Made by a program: the position numbers and the translations under genes. Positions 1 to 8,226 of a stretch of 64,000 nucleotides of DNA are shown in pieces. This DNA is from Ezakiella massiliensis (lineage in GTDB: Bacteria > Bacillota > Clostridia > Tissierellales > Peptoniphilaceae). The notes beneath the pieces are model-generated. The model was not told the DNA's origin, did not search any database, and saw only the letters and a list, made by a program, of their open reading frames with translations. The stretch is taken from contig NZ_LT635475.1 in NCBI RefSeq assembly GCF_900120165.1, forward strand, positions 62,001-126,000, in the 5' to 3' direction. Each line of letters begins with the position of its first letter. Position 1 is the first letter of the stretch.

Positions 1-404
1 TTGTTAGAATTTGTGACGAAGAAGAAAGCCACTTCAAACCACTATACAGCTTAGACATGTCCATCAAAGAAAAGATTGAAACAGTTGCCAAGGAAATTTA
101 CGGCGCAGGCTCAGTCAACTTCACAAAGGCTGCATTAAATTCAATCAAACAAATCGAAGCAAACGGCATGGACAAAGTTCCAGTATGTATGGCAAAGACT
201 CAATATTCCTTGTCTGATGACCAAACTCTACTTGGCAGACCAGAGGGATTTGAAATAACAATTAGAGAAGTTAGAATCTCTAACGGTGCAGGATTCGTTG
301 TAGCCTTAACAGGTGATATTATGACAATGCCTGGACTACCAAAGGTTCCTGCAGCAAACAATATCGACATTTTACCAAACGGACAAATCGTCGGATTATT
401 CTAA
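1..404 (+). CDS. fhs: Formate--tetrahydrofolate ligase, C-terminal part (5' end outside window)
   Basis: The reading frame is open from base 3, so the gene enters from the left; the first in-window ATG (base 57) is internal and not a start. About 133 residues are visible of a family usually near 555. The visible part matches the conserved Fhs C-terminus: a KIE..A.EIYGA segment, PVCMAKTQYSLSDD, GRPEGF, then GAGFVVALTGDIMTMPGLP and a terminal IVGLF. The enzyme makes 10-formyl-THF from formate, THF and ATP in the cytoplasm, feeding purine synthesis, Met-tRNA formylation or one-carbon fermentation. A ribosome-binding site for the next gene follows the stop within 10 bases. Confidence 0.95.
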   Translation, partial: VRICDEEESHFKPLYSLDMSIKEKIETVAKEIYGAGSVNFTKAALNSIKQIEANGMDKVPVCMAKTQYSLSDDQTLLGRPEGFEITIREVRISNGAGFVVALTGDIMTMPGLPKVPAANNIDILPNGQIVGLF

Positions 405-414
405 GGAGGAAATT

Positions 415-717
415 ATGGATTATAACTCAAGACTAAAAAGCGAACAAACAGATAGCTTTTTCGAAGCGATTTTAAAGCTCGAAACAATTGAAGAATGCTA
501 CAGATTTTTTGAAGATATCTGCACAATTAAAGAAATTCAAGCAATTTCACAACGCTTAGAAGTAGCAAAACAACTTCGCGAAAACAAGACCTACAATGAA
601 ATTGAAGCTGAAACTGGTGCTTCAACAGCAACTATCAGCAGAATTAATCGTGCATTAAACTACGGAGCAGACGGCTACAACTTAATCTTTAAAAAATTAG
701 GATTATTCGAGGACTAA
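415..717 (+). CDS. YerC/YecD family TrpR-related DNA-binding protein
   Basis: This 100-residue cytoplasmic protein belongs to the YerC/YecD family, which carries a Trp-repressor-like helix-turn-helix. The N-terminal half is helical (FFEAILKLETIEECYRFFEDICT). Residues about 52-85 carry the HTH, with ISQRLEVAKQL, then YNEIEAETGASTATISRINRAL, the typical recognition segment. It starts at ATG 415 behind AAGGAGG and ends 3 bases before the next gene, so it is probably cotranscribed with the DtxR-like regulator. The ligand and operator are not known from the sequence. Tryptophan control should not be assumed, because this family is only distantly related to TrpR. Confidence 0.85.
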   Translation: MDYNSRLKSEQTDSFFEAILKLETIEECYRFFEDICTIKEIQAISQRLEVAKQLRENKTYNEIEAETGASTATISRINRALNYGADGYNLIFKKLGLFED

Positions 718-720
718 GCT

Positions 721-1089
721 ATGGCCAATGAATCCCAGGAGATGTATCTAAAGACAATTCTTTTGCTACATCTAAGAAACAAATCAGCCAGAAGTGTTGA
801 TGTTGCGAATGAATTGGGATATTCGAAAGCAAGTGTATCAAGAGCAGTTGGTATATTAAAAGACGAAGATTATATCACAATTGAACAAGGAGGCACCCTG
901 GCATTTACAGAGGAGGGCAGAAAAAAAGCCCTGGAGGTCTACGATAAATATATCTTTATCAAAGATGCTCTGATGATGATCGGTGTTGACGAAGAAACGG
1001 CTCATGAAGACGCTTGTAAGCTTGAGCATGTTTTGAGTGATAAATCGATTAAAAAAATAAAAGACTTAGTAATGAACAAAAGACGCTAG
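721..1089 (+). CDS. DtxR/MntR-family metal-dependent transcriptional regulator (short)
   Basis: At 122 residues this is a short member of the DtxR family, with a winged HTH (residues about 5-65, including YSKASVSRAVGILKDEDYI) and a dimerisation/metal segment. Residues C99, E102 and H103 form the CxxEH motif seen in DtxR/IdeR; MntR has Glu at the first position. The His normally near residue 77 is Tyr, so the primary metal site looks incomplete. The SH3-like C-terminal domain is absent. The family represses metal uptake genes when bound to Fe or Mn. Which metal this one senses, if any, is uncertain. It lies 3 bases after the TrpR-like gene, and its stop codon is inside the terminator stem. Confidence 0.8.
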   Translation: MANESQEMYLKTILLLHLRNKSARSVDVANELGYSKASVSRAVGILKDEDYITIEQGGTLAFTEEGRKKALEVYDKYIFIKDALMMIGVDEETAHEDACKLEHVLSDKSIKKIKDLVMNKRR

Positions 1090-1107
1090 CTGTAGCGTCT
1101 TTTTTCT
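1078..1107 (+). terminator. Rho-independent terminator after the DtxR-like gene
   Basis: An 11-bp stem (AAAAGACGCTA, pairing with TAGCGTCTTTT) has a GCTG loop and is followed by a T run. The TAG stop codon lies inside the stem. It separates the fhs-side operon from the 6S-like RNA. Confidence 0.9.
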
Positions 1108-1241
1108 TATGGAAATATATGAAGAGGCAATGATTTATATTAATTTCTTAATCACGATTATTGATAAATAAATATTCTAAATACCTCTGACTTTTAAAAG
1201 CAATTATTAACTAAAAATACAAATTTACTCACTCACAAAAC

Positions 1242-1270
1242 TTGAAAAAGCAAAACTCTTGAGTTATAAT
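1242..1270 (+). promoter_or_regulatory. Sigma-A promoter of the 6S-like RNA
   Basis: TTGAAA (1242-1247), a 17-base spacer, then TATAAT (1265-1270). This near-consensus promoter has no coding region behind it, which supports an RNA gene starting at about 1277. Confidence 0.85.
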
Positions 1271-1276
1271 ATATAT

Positions 1277-1468
1277 AGACCTACAAGGTGCGTTATGTTT
1301 TTTAATTCAACCGACAAATTAACTTAGGGAAACCTTATGTGTGCGACCTGGACAATATGCCTCTTCGTGTGGACATTGTACACTCGCACCAATTACCCAC
1401 CTGTTCATGGCGGGTGTGAATTACAAGACGGACGGCCTATGTGGGCCACCCCTTTGGGGTGTTTTTTT
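1277..1468 (+). ncRNA. ssrS: 6S RNA candidate (about 190 nt)
   Basis: This non-coding transcription unit has a strong promoter upstream and an intrinsic terminator at 1447-1468 (CACCCC, TTT, GGGGTG, T7). Its roughly 190-nt length fits 6S RNA. The ends can pair (GACCTACA near 1278 with TGTGGGCC near 1440). GGTGCG near 1287 pairs with CGCACC near 1384, and there is an internal hairpin (AATTACCCACC paired with GGCGGGTGTGAATT). The GGGAAACC segment and the ladder-like long-range pairing resemble Firmicutes 6S RNAs as I remember them. 6S RNA mimics an open promoter and sequesters sigma-A RNA polymerase. The 74-codon frame crossing it has no plausible protein character. The family assignment is from pattern, not from a covariance-model search. 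Confidence 0.65.
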
Positions 1469-1486
1469 ATTGAAAATATATTTTTT

Positions 1487-1520
1487 AGAGCAAAATAAGT
1501 TTTTATTTTGCTCTTTTTTT
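1487..1520 (+). terminator. Second intrinsic terminator downstream of the 6S-like RNA
   Basis: An 11-bp stem (AGAGCAAAATA, pairing with TATTTTGCTCT) is followed by a T tract. It sits 20 bases after the RNA's own terminator and gives tandem termination ahead of the adhesin promoter. Confidence 0.8.
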
Positions 1521-1581
1521 ATAAAATACAAAAGAAAAAACACTAAAGATTGCATATATCAATAATTGTAACCAAAATGTA

Positions 1582-1611
1582 TTGTGTAATTGATAGAAAA
1601 TAGGGTATAAT
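1582..1611 (+). promoter_or_regulatory. Probable promoter of the surface adhesin gene
   Basis: TATAAT at 1606-1611 lies 18 bases after TTGTGT (1582-1587). This implies a 5' leader of about 65 bases before the ATG at 1685. Confidence 0.6.
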
Positions 1612-1684
1612 ACGAATGTTAGTCACAAAATCGTTTTGAAAGAAATTTTTATATTAAATTTTGTAAATTAGAAAGGAAGGATAA

Positions 1685-4600
1685 ATGAATAAGAATGTAA
1701 ATTCGCCAAAAGACATAAACGAATACAAAATCGTCGTCCCTATGTCCAATGAAGCAGTAAACAAAATTAAATCAAATATTACTAAGTCAATCTTAGGAGT
1801 CTCTATAGCTGGGGTCATGATTGCAGGTGCAGCCACACAAGTTAAGGCTGAAACTGTTGAAAACCCAACTGCTATAGTTCAAGAAGCAAAAGAAGAGGTA
1901 AGAACACAATATGATCAAGAAATTGCATCTATTTTAAAAAGCAATTCTTCTACTGAAGATGAAGAAGTCGCTGAATTAAAAAGTGCAACAGTGAACCTTG
2001 CAGACGAAACTTCAGAAGAATCTGAGTCTGCTAGCGAAGAAGAAGCTATAACTGAAGACAAGGGCGATATTAGCTTAAAAGATTTTATCGCAGATGATTC
2101 TTTAAATAAGTTTTTTGATTTTGATAAAATTGAAAAAGAAGAAGAAAAATTAGAAATCTCAGAAGAGAATCCTGCAGAAGTTCAAAAGGCCGAAGCAGGA
2201 GAGCAAAAAGAAGATAAAAATCTTCAAAAAGCAGATGACCTAAACTATGCTAATGATGAAAAAAATGTAGGAGATTATAGGCAATCCGACCTACAACCGG
2301 GAAATGTAAATCAGGAGCTTCTTAGTTCTGATGAAAAGCAGGTAAAAGATGGCTTTAAATTTGAATTTGAAAACCCATCTGAAGATTCGCCAAGTAAGAC
2401 TGAATATGGTTATCAAATTACTATAGACAAGAAGACTGGTCAAAGAACCTATACTAAGATTACTGTTACAGACGGTGGACGTGTACCTGCACCAACAGGT
2501 GAAAAACCTATGATGGGCCAAGGAGAAAAACTTACTACTGAATCTCCTGATGTAACATACCAACCAACAGAGAATAGTACGATGGACAGTGCTGGAGTGC
2601 AAAGAAATTTAAACTACGTAGCTAGCGAAGATACCCTAAAGCACATTAATAACAAGGACAATCCTTCAACTTCCTTTGGTATGAAAGACGACTATACTAC
2701 AGAAAATCCAAGAGTTAAGTTTTTTGGAGATAACTTCTCCTTAGGTTACAAGGTAAACCCATGGCCAAATGAAAATGATAGCCTTAAGCTAATGAAGTTA
2801 AACGGAGAGTACAAAGAAAAGGTATTTGTCCAAGGCCAAGATATCAACACTGGTATCAAGGTAGACAATATCGATGACAACGCCAAAGAAAGACTAGTAG
2901 GTCAAGTCTATAACCCTAATACTGGGGAAGTAGTCCCAGGAGCTAGCGCCTACATTGGAAATGATGGAAATATCCATATTAAGATGCCGGAAGGTGCCCT
3001 AAAAAAGGACGAAAACGGCAAGACTGTCATCAATGAAGATTCTATCTTCAATACACCTGATTACAAGGCTCTTCAAAACCTAGATGTTAAATTTTTTGCT
3101 CGTCCGAGAACAGCTGAAGAATTTAAAAATATAGCAGAAACACCAGATGATTTTGGTGAAACAGGAACATACACAGGCTCAGGGGCAGGTACTGGTGTCG
3201 TTAACCACAAGGGAACTGATGTCACTATAGACAAGCAAGGCATAGACCGCTACGACCACTACAACCTTATTGGTAAATTTAAGCTAAACCTTGACGATAC
3301 AAGATACTACAACCAATCCTTTGAAGATGGCAATGGTGATGACACATCGAAAAACACATCGTCAAATATAAGACCAAACGAGCCTTTTAAAGTTAAGATG
3401 TTTACTCCTAAAGATCCTAGCAAAACAGATAAGTCTGCAGAAGAGATGAATGCGGCAGATGACAGAGGAGAAGCCAATGGTAGACTTATCATGGACTTCA
3501 TCAACAAAGCAAATGAAGGCAAGAGTGAAGATGATAAGTGGAAGATAGAAGCATCGCCTAATAATATATCAGAGTTTTCAATTACTGCTCCAGAATCTGC
3601 AAAGGCGGGAGATTTTATAGCTATCCCTGTTGAGTACACCTACACAAACGGCTCAAAGGACATCCACTGGTTCCACTTTGTAGTCCAAGAATCTGACAAT
3701 AATATACCAACTTATGAATCAGAAGCTGGTATAGCTGACAAAAAACTTACTCAAAAACCAGATCTTTCTAAAACTGAGAAAGACCTAAAGAAACTCCAGC
3801 CAAAATCTTATAAGCTTGTAAAAACAGAATACAAGGATGACAAGGGTAATACTTGGAAAGTAAGCATTGATGAAACAACAGGTGTAGTTACAGCTACAGT
3901 TCCAGATAATGAAAATATTCCTGATGATGGGGCAAAGCTTAAGGTAGATGTAAAAGTAACTTATGAAGAAGAAGTTGAAATTAATGGCCAAAAGGAAACT
4001 AGGACTTATACAGAAAAAACACAAGCTGAATTTTATTCTATTCCTGAAAACAGACAAGAAGTAAAGAAGAAATTTGAATCAGAACTTCCTTATAAGACGA
4101 CTTTCAAATATGACGATACAATTCTGGCAGGAAAAGTTGTAGAAGAAGGCGGAGTTGTGGGTAAACAAAACTTAGTATTCTCACAAATCGTTGTAGGTAA
4201 CAAAAAAGGTATCGTAGACGAAAATGGAAAATTTGTAGAGGGCAAAGAAGCTTTAACAACTGAAGTAGTAACACAAGCAGTTGACAAGATTATTAAGATT
4301 GGAACAAAACCAGCTACAACTACAGTAGAAATTCCATTTGACACAGAATATGAACTTGATTACACAAAGAAAAAAGGTGAAAAACCAATAGAAATCACAT
4401 CAGGTCAAAAGGGTGAAGTTACAGTTAAGACAACTAGAAACCCAGAAACTGGTGAGATTACAGTTACTCAAGAAGTAACTAAAAATGCAACAAATAGAAA
4501 GCTAAGTATTCCAGCAGGAACAGAAGGCAGTCACGAATACACGGAAGAAAAACCATTCACTTACGAAGTGGAGTTTGATCCAAACTTCTATACAAACTTT

Positions 4601-5935
4601 CCGGATGCAAAAGATAACTACAAGATAGTAACCGAAGGAAAAGTTGGAGAAAAAACAACTAAGTGGACTATTAAAAACTCTGAAATTGTTGGTGAAGCTG
4701 AAATAATAAGAGATACAGTTCCAACAAATGCAGTTATCAAAGTAGGACAAAAGGACTACACAGGTACAATAACACACAAGGAATCTCATGAAGTACCATT
4801 TGAAGTTGAATACAAATACTCAGATGAACTTGAAGCTGGTCAAACAAAGGTTGAACAAAAAGGCGAAAAGGGTTCATACGATGTAGAATATTCACAAAAA
4901 ATTAAAAATGGTGAAAAAGATGGGGAGGCTACTTCTAAAAAGACAAATGAAATAGAAGCTAAGAAAGAAATCATTGTAATAGGTACAAAACCTCTTACAA
5001 AGACAGTAGAAAAACCATTTAACACAGAATATCAATACGATGAAAATCTTGATGCTGGAAAGACTGAAGAAGTAACTCCAGGTAAAAATGGTAAAGTTAC
5101 AATCACAACAACTTATGACAAGGACCAAAAGAAAGTTGTAACTTCTGAAACTGAAGAAGCAGGCCAAAATAGAGTTGTTAAAATCGGTGGAAAGACCACT
5201 GGCGAAGTGAAAGTTAAATCTGAAATCCCATTTGAAGTAGAAATTATCGAAGACGATACTATGGACGCAGGTACTCATAAGATTGAACAAGAAGGCGAAA
5301 ATGGTGAAAAAGAAACTACAATAGTAATTGAAAACAGTGTAGAAAAATCTAAAACTGATAAGAAAACAAAAGAGGCGAAAAAGAAAATTATCAGAGTCAG
5401 CACAAAACCAAATGATGATATGTGCCCAGCTCCAAATCCAGACAAGCAAAATCCAGACAAGCAAAATCCAGATACACCAAACGGTGGTGGAGATTCAGAA
5501 AATCCTGACGAAGATAAACCAGATAAACCAGATACACCGGACACACCGGGTAAACCAGATGAACCAGGCGACACACATGAAGAGCCAGGTACACCAGGAG
5601 AAACCCCAGATCAGCCAGGCACACCAGGCGAAGAAACTCCATCTGATCCAGGCACACCGGGAAGTGAAGAACCAGGAGAAAATATTGAAAATCCTGATAC
5701 TCCTGATACAATAGAAAATCCAGAAGTAGAAGAAGTAGTAGATGAAACTCTTGACAATCCTAGCGAAACTCCTGAAAAAACAGAAGAAGTTTCATCAGAT
5801 GCTAAGACATTGCCAAAGACGGGTGGCAGCCTTAATGCGTCTTTATATGGATATTTAATGGGCGTTTTAGGTTCAGGTTTCTTGGGACTAGGAGCTCTGA
5901 AAAAGAAAAAAGATGAAGAAGACGAAGAAAACTAA
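1685..5935 (+). CDS. LPXTG-anchored G5-repeat surface protein (1416 aa)
   Basis: This large secreted, wall-anchored protein starts at ATG 1685 behind GAAAGGAAGG. It has a long leader: about 30 polar residues, then a hydrophobic core ending VKA around residue 56, the likely signal-peptidase site. Residues about 57-270 are Glu-rich and low complexity. Residues about 300-690 form a globular region ending with a WFHF.V segment. Six G5-like modules follow (starts near 797, 880, 953, 1035, 1108 and 1178), each beginning with (S/E)xxPFxxE and most ending with a IIxIGTK-like strand. Residues 1243-1370 are a Pro/Asp/Glu-rich spacer, then LPKTG (1376-1380), a hydrophobic segment and a charged tail. G5 domains occur in adhesins and glycan-binding surface proteins. 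The role as an adhesin or biofilm factor is inferred. It forms a single-gene unit. Confidence 0.88.
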   Translation: MNKNVNSPKDINEYKIVVPMSNEAVNKIKSNITKSILGVSIAGVMIAGAATQVKAETVENPTAIVQEAKEEVRTQYDQEIASILKSNSSTEDEEVAELKSATVNLADETSEESESASEEEAITEDKGDISLKDFIADDSLNKFFDFDKIEKEEEKLEISEENPAEVQKAEAGEQKEDKNLQKADDLNYANDEKNVGDYRQSDLQPGNVNQELLSSDEKQVKDGFKFEFENPSEDSPSKTEYGYQITIDKKTGQRTYTKITVTDGGRVPAPTGEKPMMGQGEKLTTESPDVTYQPTENSTMDSAGVQRNLNYVASEDTLKHINNKDNPSTSFGMKDDYTTENPRVKFFGDNFSLGYKVNPWPNENDSLKLMKLNGEYKEKVFVQGQDINTGIKVDNIDDNAKERLVGQVYNPNTGEVVPGASAYIGNDGNIHIKMPEGALKKDENGKTVINEDSIFNTPDYKALQNLDVKFFARPRTAEEFKNIAETPDDFGETGTYTGSGAGTGVVNHKGTDVTIDKQGIDRYDHYNLIGKFKLNLDDTRYYNQSFEDGNGDDTSKNTSSNIRPNEPFKVKMFTPKDPSKTDKSAEEMNAADDRGEANGRLIMDFINKANEGKSEDDKWKIEASPNNISEFSITAPESAKAGDFIAIPVEYTYTNGSKDIHWFHFVVQESDNNIPTYESEAGIADKKLTQKPDLSKTEKDLKKLQPKSYKLVKTEYKDDKGNTWKVSIDETTGVVTATVPDNENIPDDGAKLKVDVKVTYEEEVEINGQKETRTYTEKTQAEFYSIPENRQEVKKKFESELPYKTTFKYDDTILAGKVVEEGGVVGKQNLVFSQIVVGNKKGIVDENGKFVEGKEALTTEVVTQAVDKIIKIGTKPATTTVEIPFDTEYELDYTKKKGEKPIEITSGQKGEVTVKTTRNPETGEITVTQEVTKNATNRKLSIPAGTEGSHEYTEEKPFTYEVEFDPNFYTNFPDAKDNYKIVTEGKVGEKTTKWTIKNSEIVGEAEIIRDTVPTNAVIKVGQKDYTGTITHKESHEVPFEVEYKYSDELEAGQTKVEQKGEKGSYDVEYSQKIKNGEKDGEATSKKTNEIEAKKEIIVIGTKPLTKTVEKPFNTEYQYDENLDAGKTEEVTPGKNGKVTITTTYDKDQKKVVTSETEEAGQNRVVKIGGKTTGEVKVKSEIPFEVEIIEDDTMDAGTHKIEQEGENGEKETTIVIENSVEKSKTDKKTKEAKKKIIRVSTKPNDDMCPAPNPDKQNPDKQNPDTPNGGGDSENPDEDKPDKPDTPDTPGKPDEPGDTHEEPGTPGETPDQPGTPGEETPSDPGTPGSEEPGENIENPDTPDTIENPEVEEVVDETLDNPSETPEKTEEVSSDAKTLPKTGGSLNASLYGYLMGVLGSGFLGLGALKKKKDEEDEEN

Positions 5936-5980
5936 ATTTAAATTGATTTTAAGTTTTATGTTTAACTTTTAATTCAAAGA

Positions 5981-6007
5981 AAGGGCAGCTGAAATGCTGC
6001 TCTTTTT
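5981..6007 (+). terminator. Terminator after the surface protein gene
   Basis: AAGGGCAGC pairs with GCTGCTCTT (one G-T wobble) and is followed by T residues. Confidence 0.85.
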
Positions 6008-6020
6008 GTATGTAAAATTC

Positions 6021-6112
6021 TTTTCAAATGCAAGCTATAAGTAAAATAAAAATGCAATATTATTTTCAAATGCAAGCTATAATAAAAATAAAATTGCAAT
6101 ATTTTTTCAAAT
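6021..6112. repeat. Intergenic tandem repeat, period 41-42 bp
   Basis: Two nearly identical units start at 6021 and 6063 with TTTTCAAATGCAAGCTATAA, followed by an A-rich stretch and TGCAATAT. A third copy begins at 6104 but keeps only the first 9 bases. It lies between converging genes, after the adhesin terminator. Confidence 0.85.
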
Positions 6113-6133
6113 CGCCCCTCATTTTACGATAAA

Positions 6134-6166
6134 TAAAAAATCGCAAACCATATTAGATTTGCGATT
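6134..6166 (-). terminator. Terminator of the double-permease ABC operon
   Basis: On the minus strand, AATCGCAAA and TTTGCGATT form a 9-bp stem with a 10-base loop, followed by a run of T (A6 at 6135-6140 on the plus strand). Confidence 0.85.
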
Positions 6167-6209
6167 AGTCTAAGATAAAATTTTTAATTTAAGTAGGGCT
6201 TATAATTCC

Positions 6210-6872
6210 TTATGAAATGATTTTGCCATCTTCCATTTCAATAATTCTGTCGGCTTCCTTGGCCAGGTCCATGTCATGGGTTACCATTACGATGGTAGTT
6301 CCATTTTTGTGGGCTTGGTGGAGGAGGTCGACGATTTCACGTGAGTTTTTTTGGTCCAGATTTCCTGTGGGTTCGTCTGCCAAAATTACTCGTGGTTCAT
6401 TGGCTATTGCCCGAGCAAAGGCGACCCTTTGTTTTTGTCCGCCGGATAATTCTGTGGGCTTTTTTCTCTTTTCTTTTTTGAGGCCAACGATTTCAAGCAT
6501 GTCCTCGGCAACTACATCTCTTTCTCTCTTGCTAACGCCCCTATAGCCCAGCGGAACGGCAACATTTTCTATGAGATTGATTTCGTTTATTAGGTTAAAG
6601 GCTTGGAAGACAAAGCCAATTGTTTTATTTCTAAATTTGGCCAGGTCCGTATCCTTTAATTTTCTGACATCAACATCATCGAAATAATATTCTCCGCTGG
6701 TGGCTTGGTCCATGCCGCCCATAATGTTTAAGAGTGTAGACTTGCCACAGCCGCTCTTGCCGATTATGGCAACGAATTCGCCTTCATCAATGTCCAGGTC
6801 GATTCCCTTTAAGGCTTGGGTTTCAACTATTGAATCTGTGTATGTTTTGCATAGATTTCTGATTTTAATCAT
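6210..6872 (-). CDS. ABC transporter ATP-binding protein (LolD/MacB type)
   Basis: This 220-residue cytoplasmic nucleotide-binding subunit has Walker A GKSGCGKST (about residues 38-46), signature LSGGQKQR, Walker B VILADEPTGNLD and an H-loop VTHD. The DEPTGNLD form and FtsX-like partner permeases place it in the MacB/LolD/FtsE/BceA group, which powers export, lipoprotein release or peptide resistance rather than uptake. It is the last gene of the minus-strand operon, 9 bases after the second B-type permease. It is the only ATPase for two permease pairs, so both pairs probably share it. The substrate is unknown. Confidence 0.93.
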   Translation of the reverse strand: MIKIRNLCKTYTDSIVETQALKGIDLDIDEGEFVAIIGKSGCGKSTLLNIMGGMDQATSGEYYFDDVDVRKLKDTDLAKFRNKTIGFVFQAFNLINEINLIENVAVPLGYRGVSKRERDVVAEDMLEIVGLKKEKRKKPTELSGGQKQRVAFARAIANEPRVILADEPTGNLDQKNSREIVDLLHQAHKNGTTIVMVTHDMDLAKEADRIIEMEDGKIIS

Positions 6873-6881
6873 TTGGTCCTC

Positions 6882-8225
6882 CTATTCGTTTTGCAAAATT
6901 TCTATTGGATTTAGTTTGCGTGTTGCCCTAATTGAGAGGGCAGATGATATTATTAGAATAATTACTGCTGCTAATATTAGAATTAAAAATGGTTCTACAT
7001 TTGTCTTTATATTTAAGCCCCTGTAGGCCTTGTATTTTTCAAAAAATCTCCTCTCAGCAATATCTCCGTACATATATGCAGCGGCGACTCCAACGACCAT
7101 GCCATAGAAAATAAGGGCCGAGATCTCCATGAGGAGTTCTTTTATTTGATCTTTGACGGTGGAACCGCAGGCCAGAGATATGGCAATTTCTTTCTTGCGG
7201 CCTTGGTGGAGAAGCAAGAATATGCCAGATGTGATAACCGATACTATGACTAGGAGCAAGATGCTTATAAGCAGGTACTTGGACATGGTTTGTTTTTTGT
7301 ATTCTATCCAAGCTTCATTGCTAGCCCTGGGATCGTCAATAGCAAAGTTGGCATTGGGGTATTTTGATTTTAAATAGTCTATTGCCTGCCAAATTTCTTC
7401 GGGAGCTTTTTCAAAATTTTTAATTGAAATCCTCGGCGCTATATTATTATAGAACTCTGCCATTTTTCTATTTTGCCAAGGTCTAATAATCTTATCTATG
7501 TCTCTGGAATATTCGACAGGTACAATAATCATATATTTTCCCTTTGGCTGGTTGGGCAGGAGAGATTCATTTTTGCCATTTTCGATTGTCTGAATGACTG
7601 GACTGGTTATCAGCATTTTTTCTTTGGTATCCACTGGCATGTCCATAAATTCAAACTCTTGGTTCAAAAACTTAATGGAATTTGCAGTGAAGTCTATATC
7701 CATGTCATTTAGTTCCAAGTAATGACCGCCCTTTGCACCAAAGCTAACCATGCCATCATCTATTGTAACTTGAGCTCTGGATTTTTGCAATTTGCTTAAA
7801 ATCTCAACGACTTTTTTGGCTTCTTCACCTATATAAGCCGTTCCTGCTTGGGGACTGATACCAAAAGTCTCTTTCATCTCGTCATGGCTCATAAAGACCA
7901 AGGCGATTTTACCAGTTCTGCTATATTCAAAATTCAAAGTAGCATTTACTGTGTAGTGGGATTTTGTGTTTTTAAATATATTTTCATTGATGTAAGTATA
8001 GTCGTCATAAGTTAAATATTCAACTGTATTTGGCCTAGCCATAATAGAAGTGGTTGAGTCTTCGATATATTTCAGGGTAGAGTCTAACTCTTTTTTGTCT
8101 ACTATATACTGTGAATATGAATAGAATAAGAGGGCAGAGCCCAGGGCTATTTCCAATACTAAAAATATATAGAGGGCTATCCTATGATACAATCTTAAAT
8201 TTACACGATGTTTGGAATATTTCAT
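6882..8225 (-). CDS. FtsX-like ABC permease, copy B1
   Basis: This 447-residue membrane protein has an N-terminal membrane segment (residues about 15-37) and an extracytoplasmic domain of about 270 residues. Three C-terminal membrane segments form the FtsX domain (from about 315, with GRKKEIAISLACGS between the first two), and the protein ends LNPIEILQ. This is MacB-type topology. The start ATG follows GGAGG and lies 1 base after copy A1. It is a paralogue of 9913-11268, with matching N- and C-termini and a diverged extracytoplasmic domain, as expected if the two pairs handle different ligands. Exporter function is inferred from the family. Confidence 0.85.
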   Translation of the reverse strand: MKYSKHRVNLRLYHRIALYIFLVLEIALGSALLFYSYSQYIVDKKELDSTLKYIEDSTTSIMARPNTVEYLTYDDYTYINENIFKNTKSHYTVNATLNFEYSRTGKIALVFMSHDEMKETFGISPQAGTAYIGEEAKKVVEILSKLQKSRAQVTIDDGMVSFGAKGGHYLELNDMDIDFTANSIKFLNQEFEFMDMPVDTKEKMLITSPVIQTIENGKNESLLPNQPKGKYMIIVPVEYSRDIDKIIRPWQNRKMAEFYNNIAPRISIKNFEKAPEEIWQAIDYLKSKYPNANFAIDDPRASNEAWIEYKKQTMSKYLLISILLLVIVSVITSGIFLLLHQGRKKEIAISLACGSTVKDQIKELLMEISALIFYGMVVGVAAAYMYGDIAERRFFEKYKAYRGLNIKTNVEPFLILILAAVIILIISSALSIRATRKLNPIEILQNE

Positions 8226-8226
8226 T

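Noticed and set aside
57-404. Separate small gene starting at ATG 57
   Set aside because: The frame is open upstream to the window edge with Fhs-like sequence, so this is an internal Met of fhs.
1341-1565. 74-codon plus-strand frame
   Set aside because: It runs across the 6S-like RNA, its terminator and a second terminator. It has no ribosome-binding site and its composition is not protein-like.
4892-5711. Several long antisense and alternate-frame ORFs inside the adhesin gene
   Set aside because: They arise from the biased codon use of the repeats and the Pro/Asp-rich spacer and have no start signals.
6021-6112. CRISPR-like array
   Set aside because: The copies are adjacent tandem repeats without unique spacers, and no cas gene is nearby.
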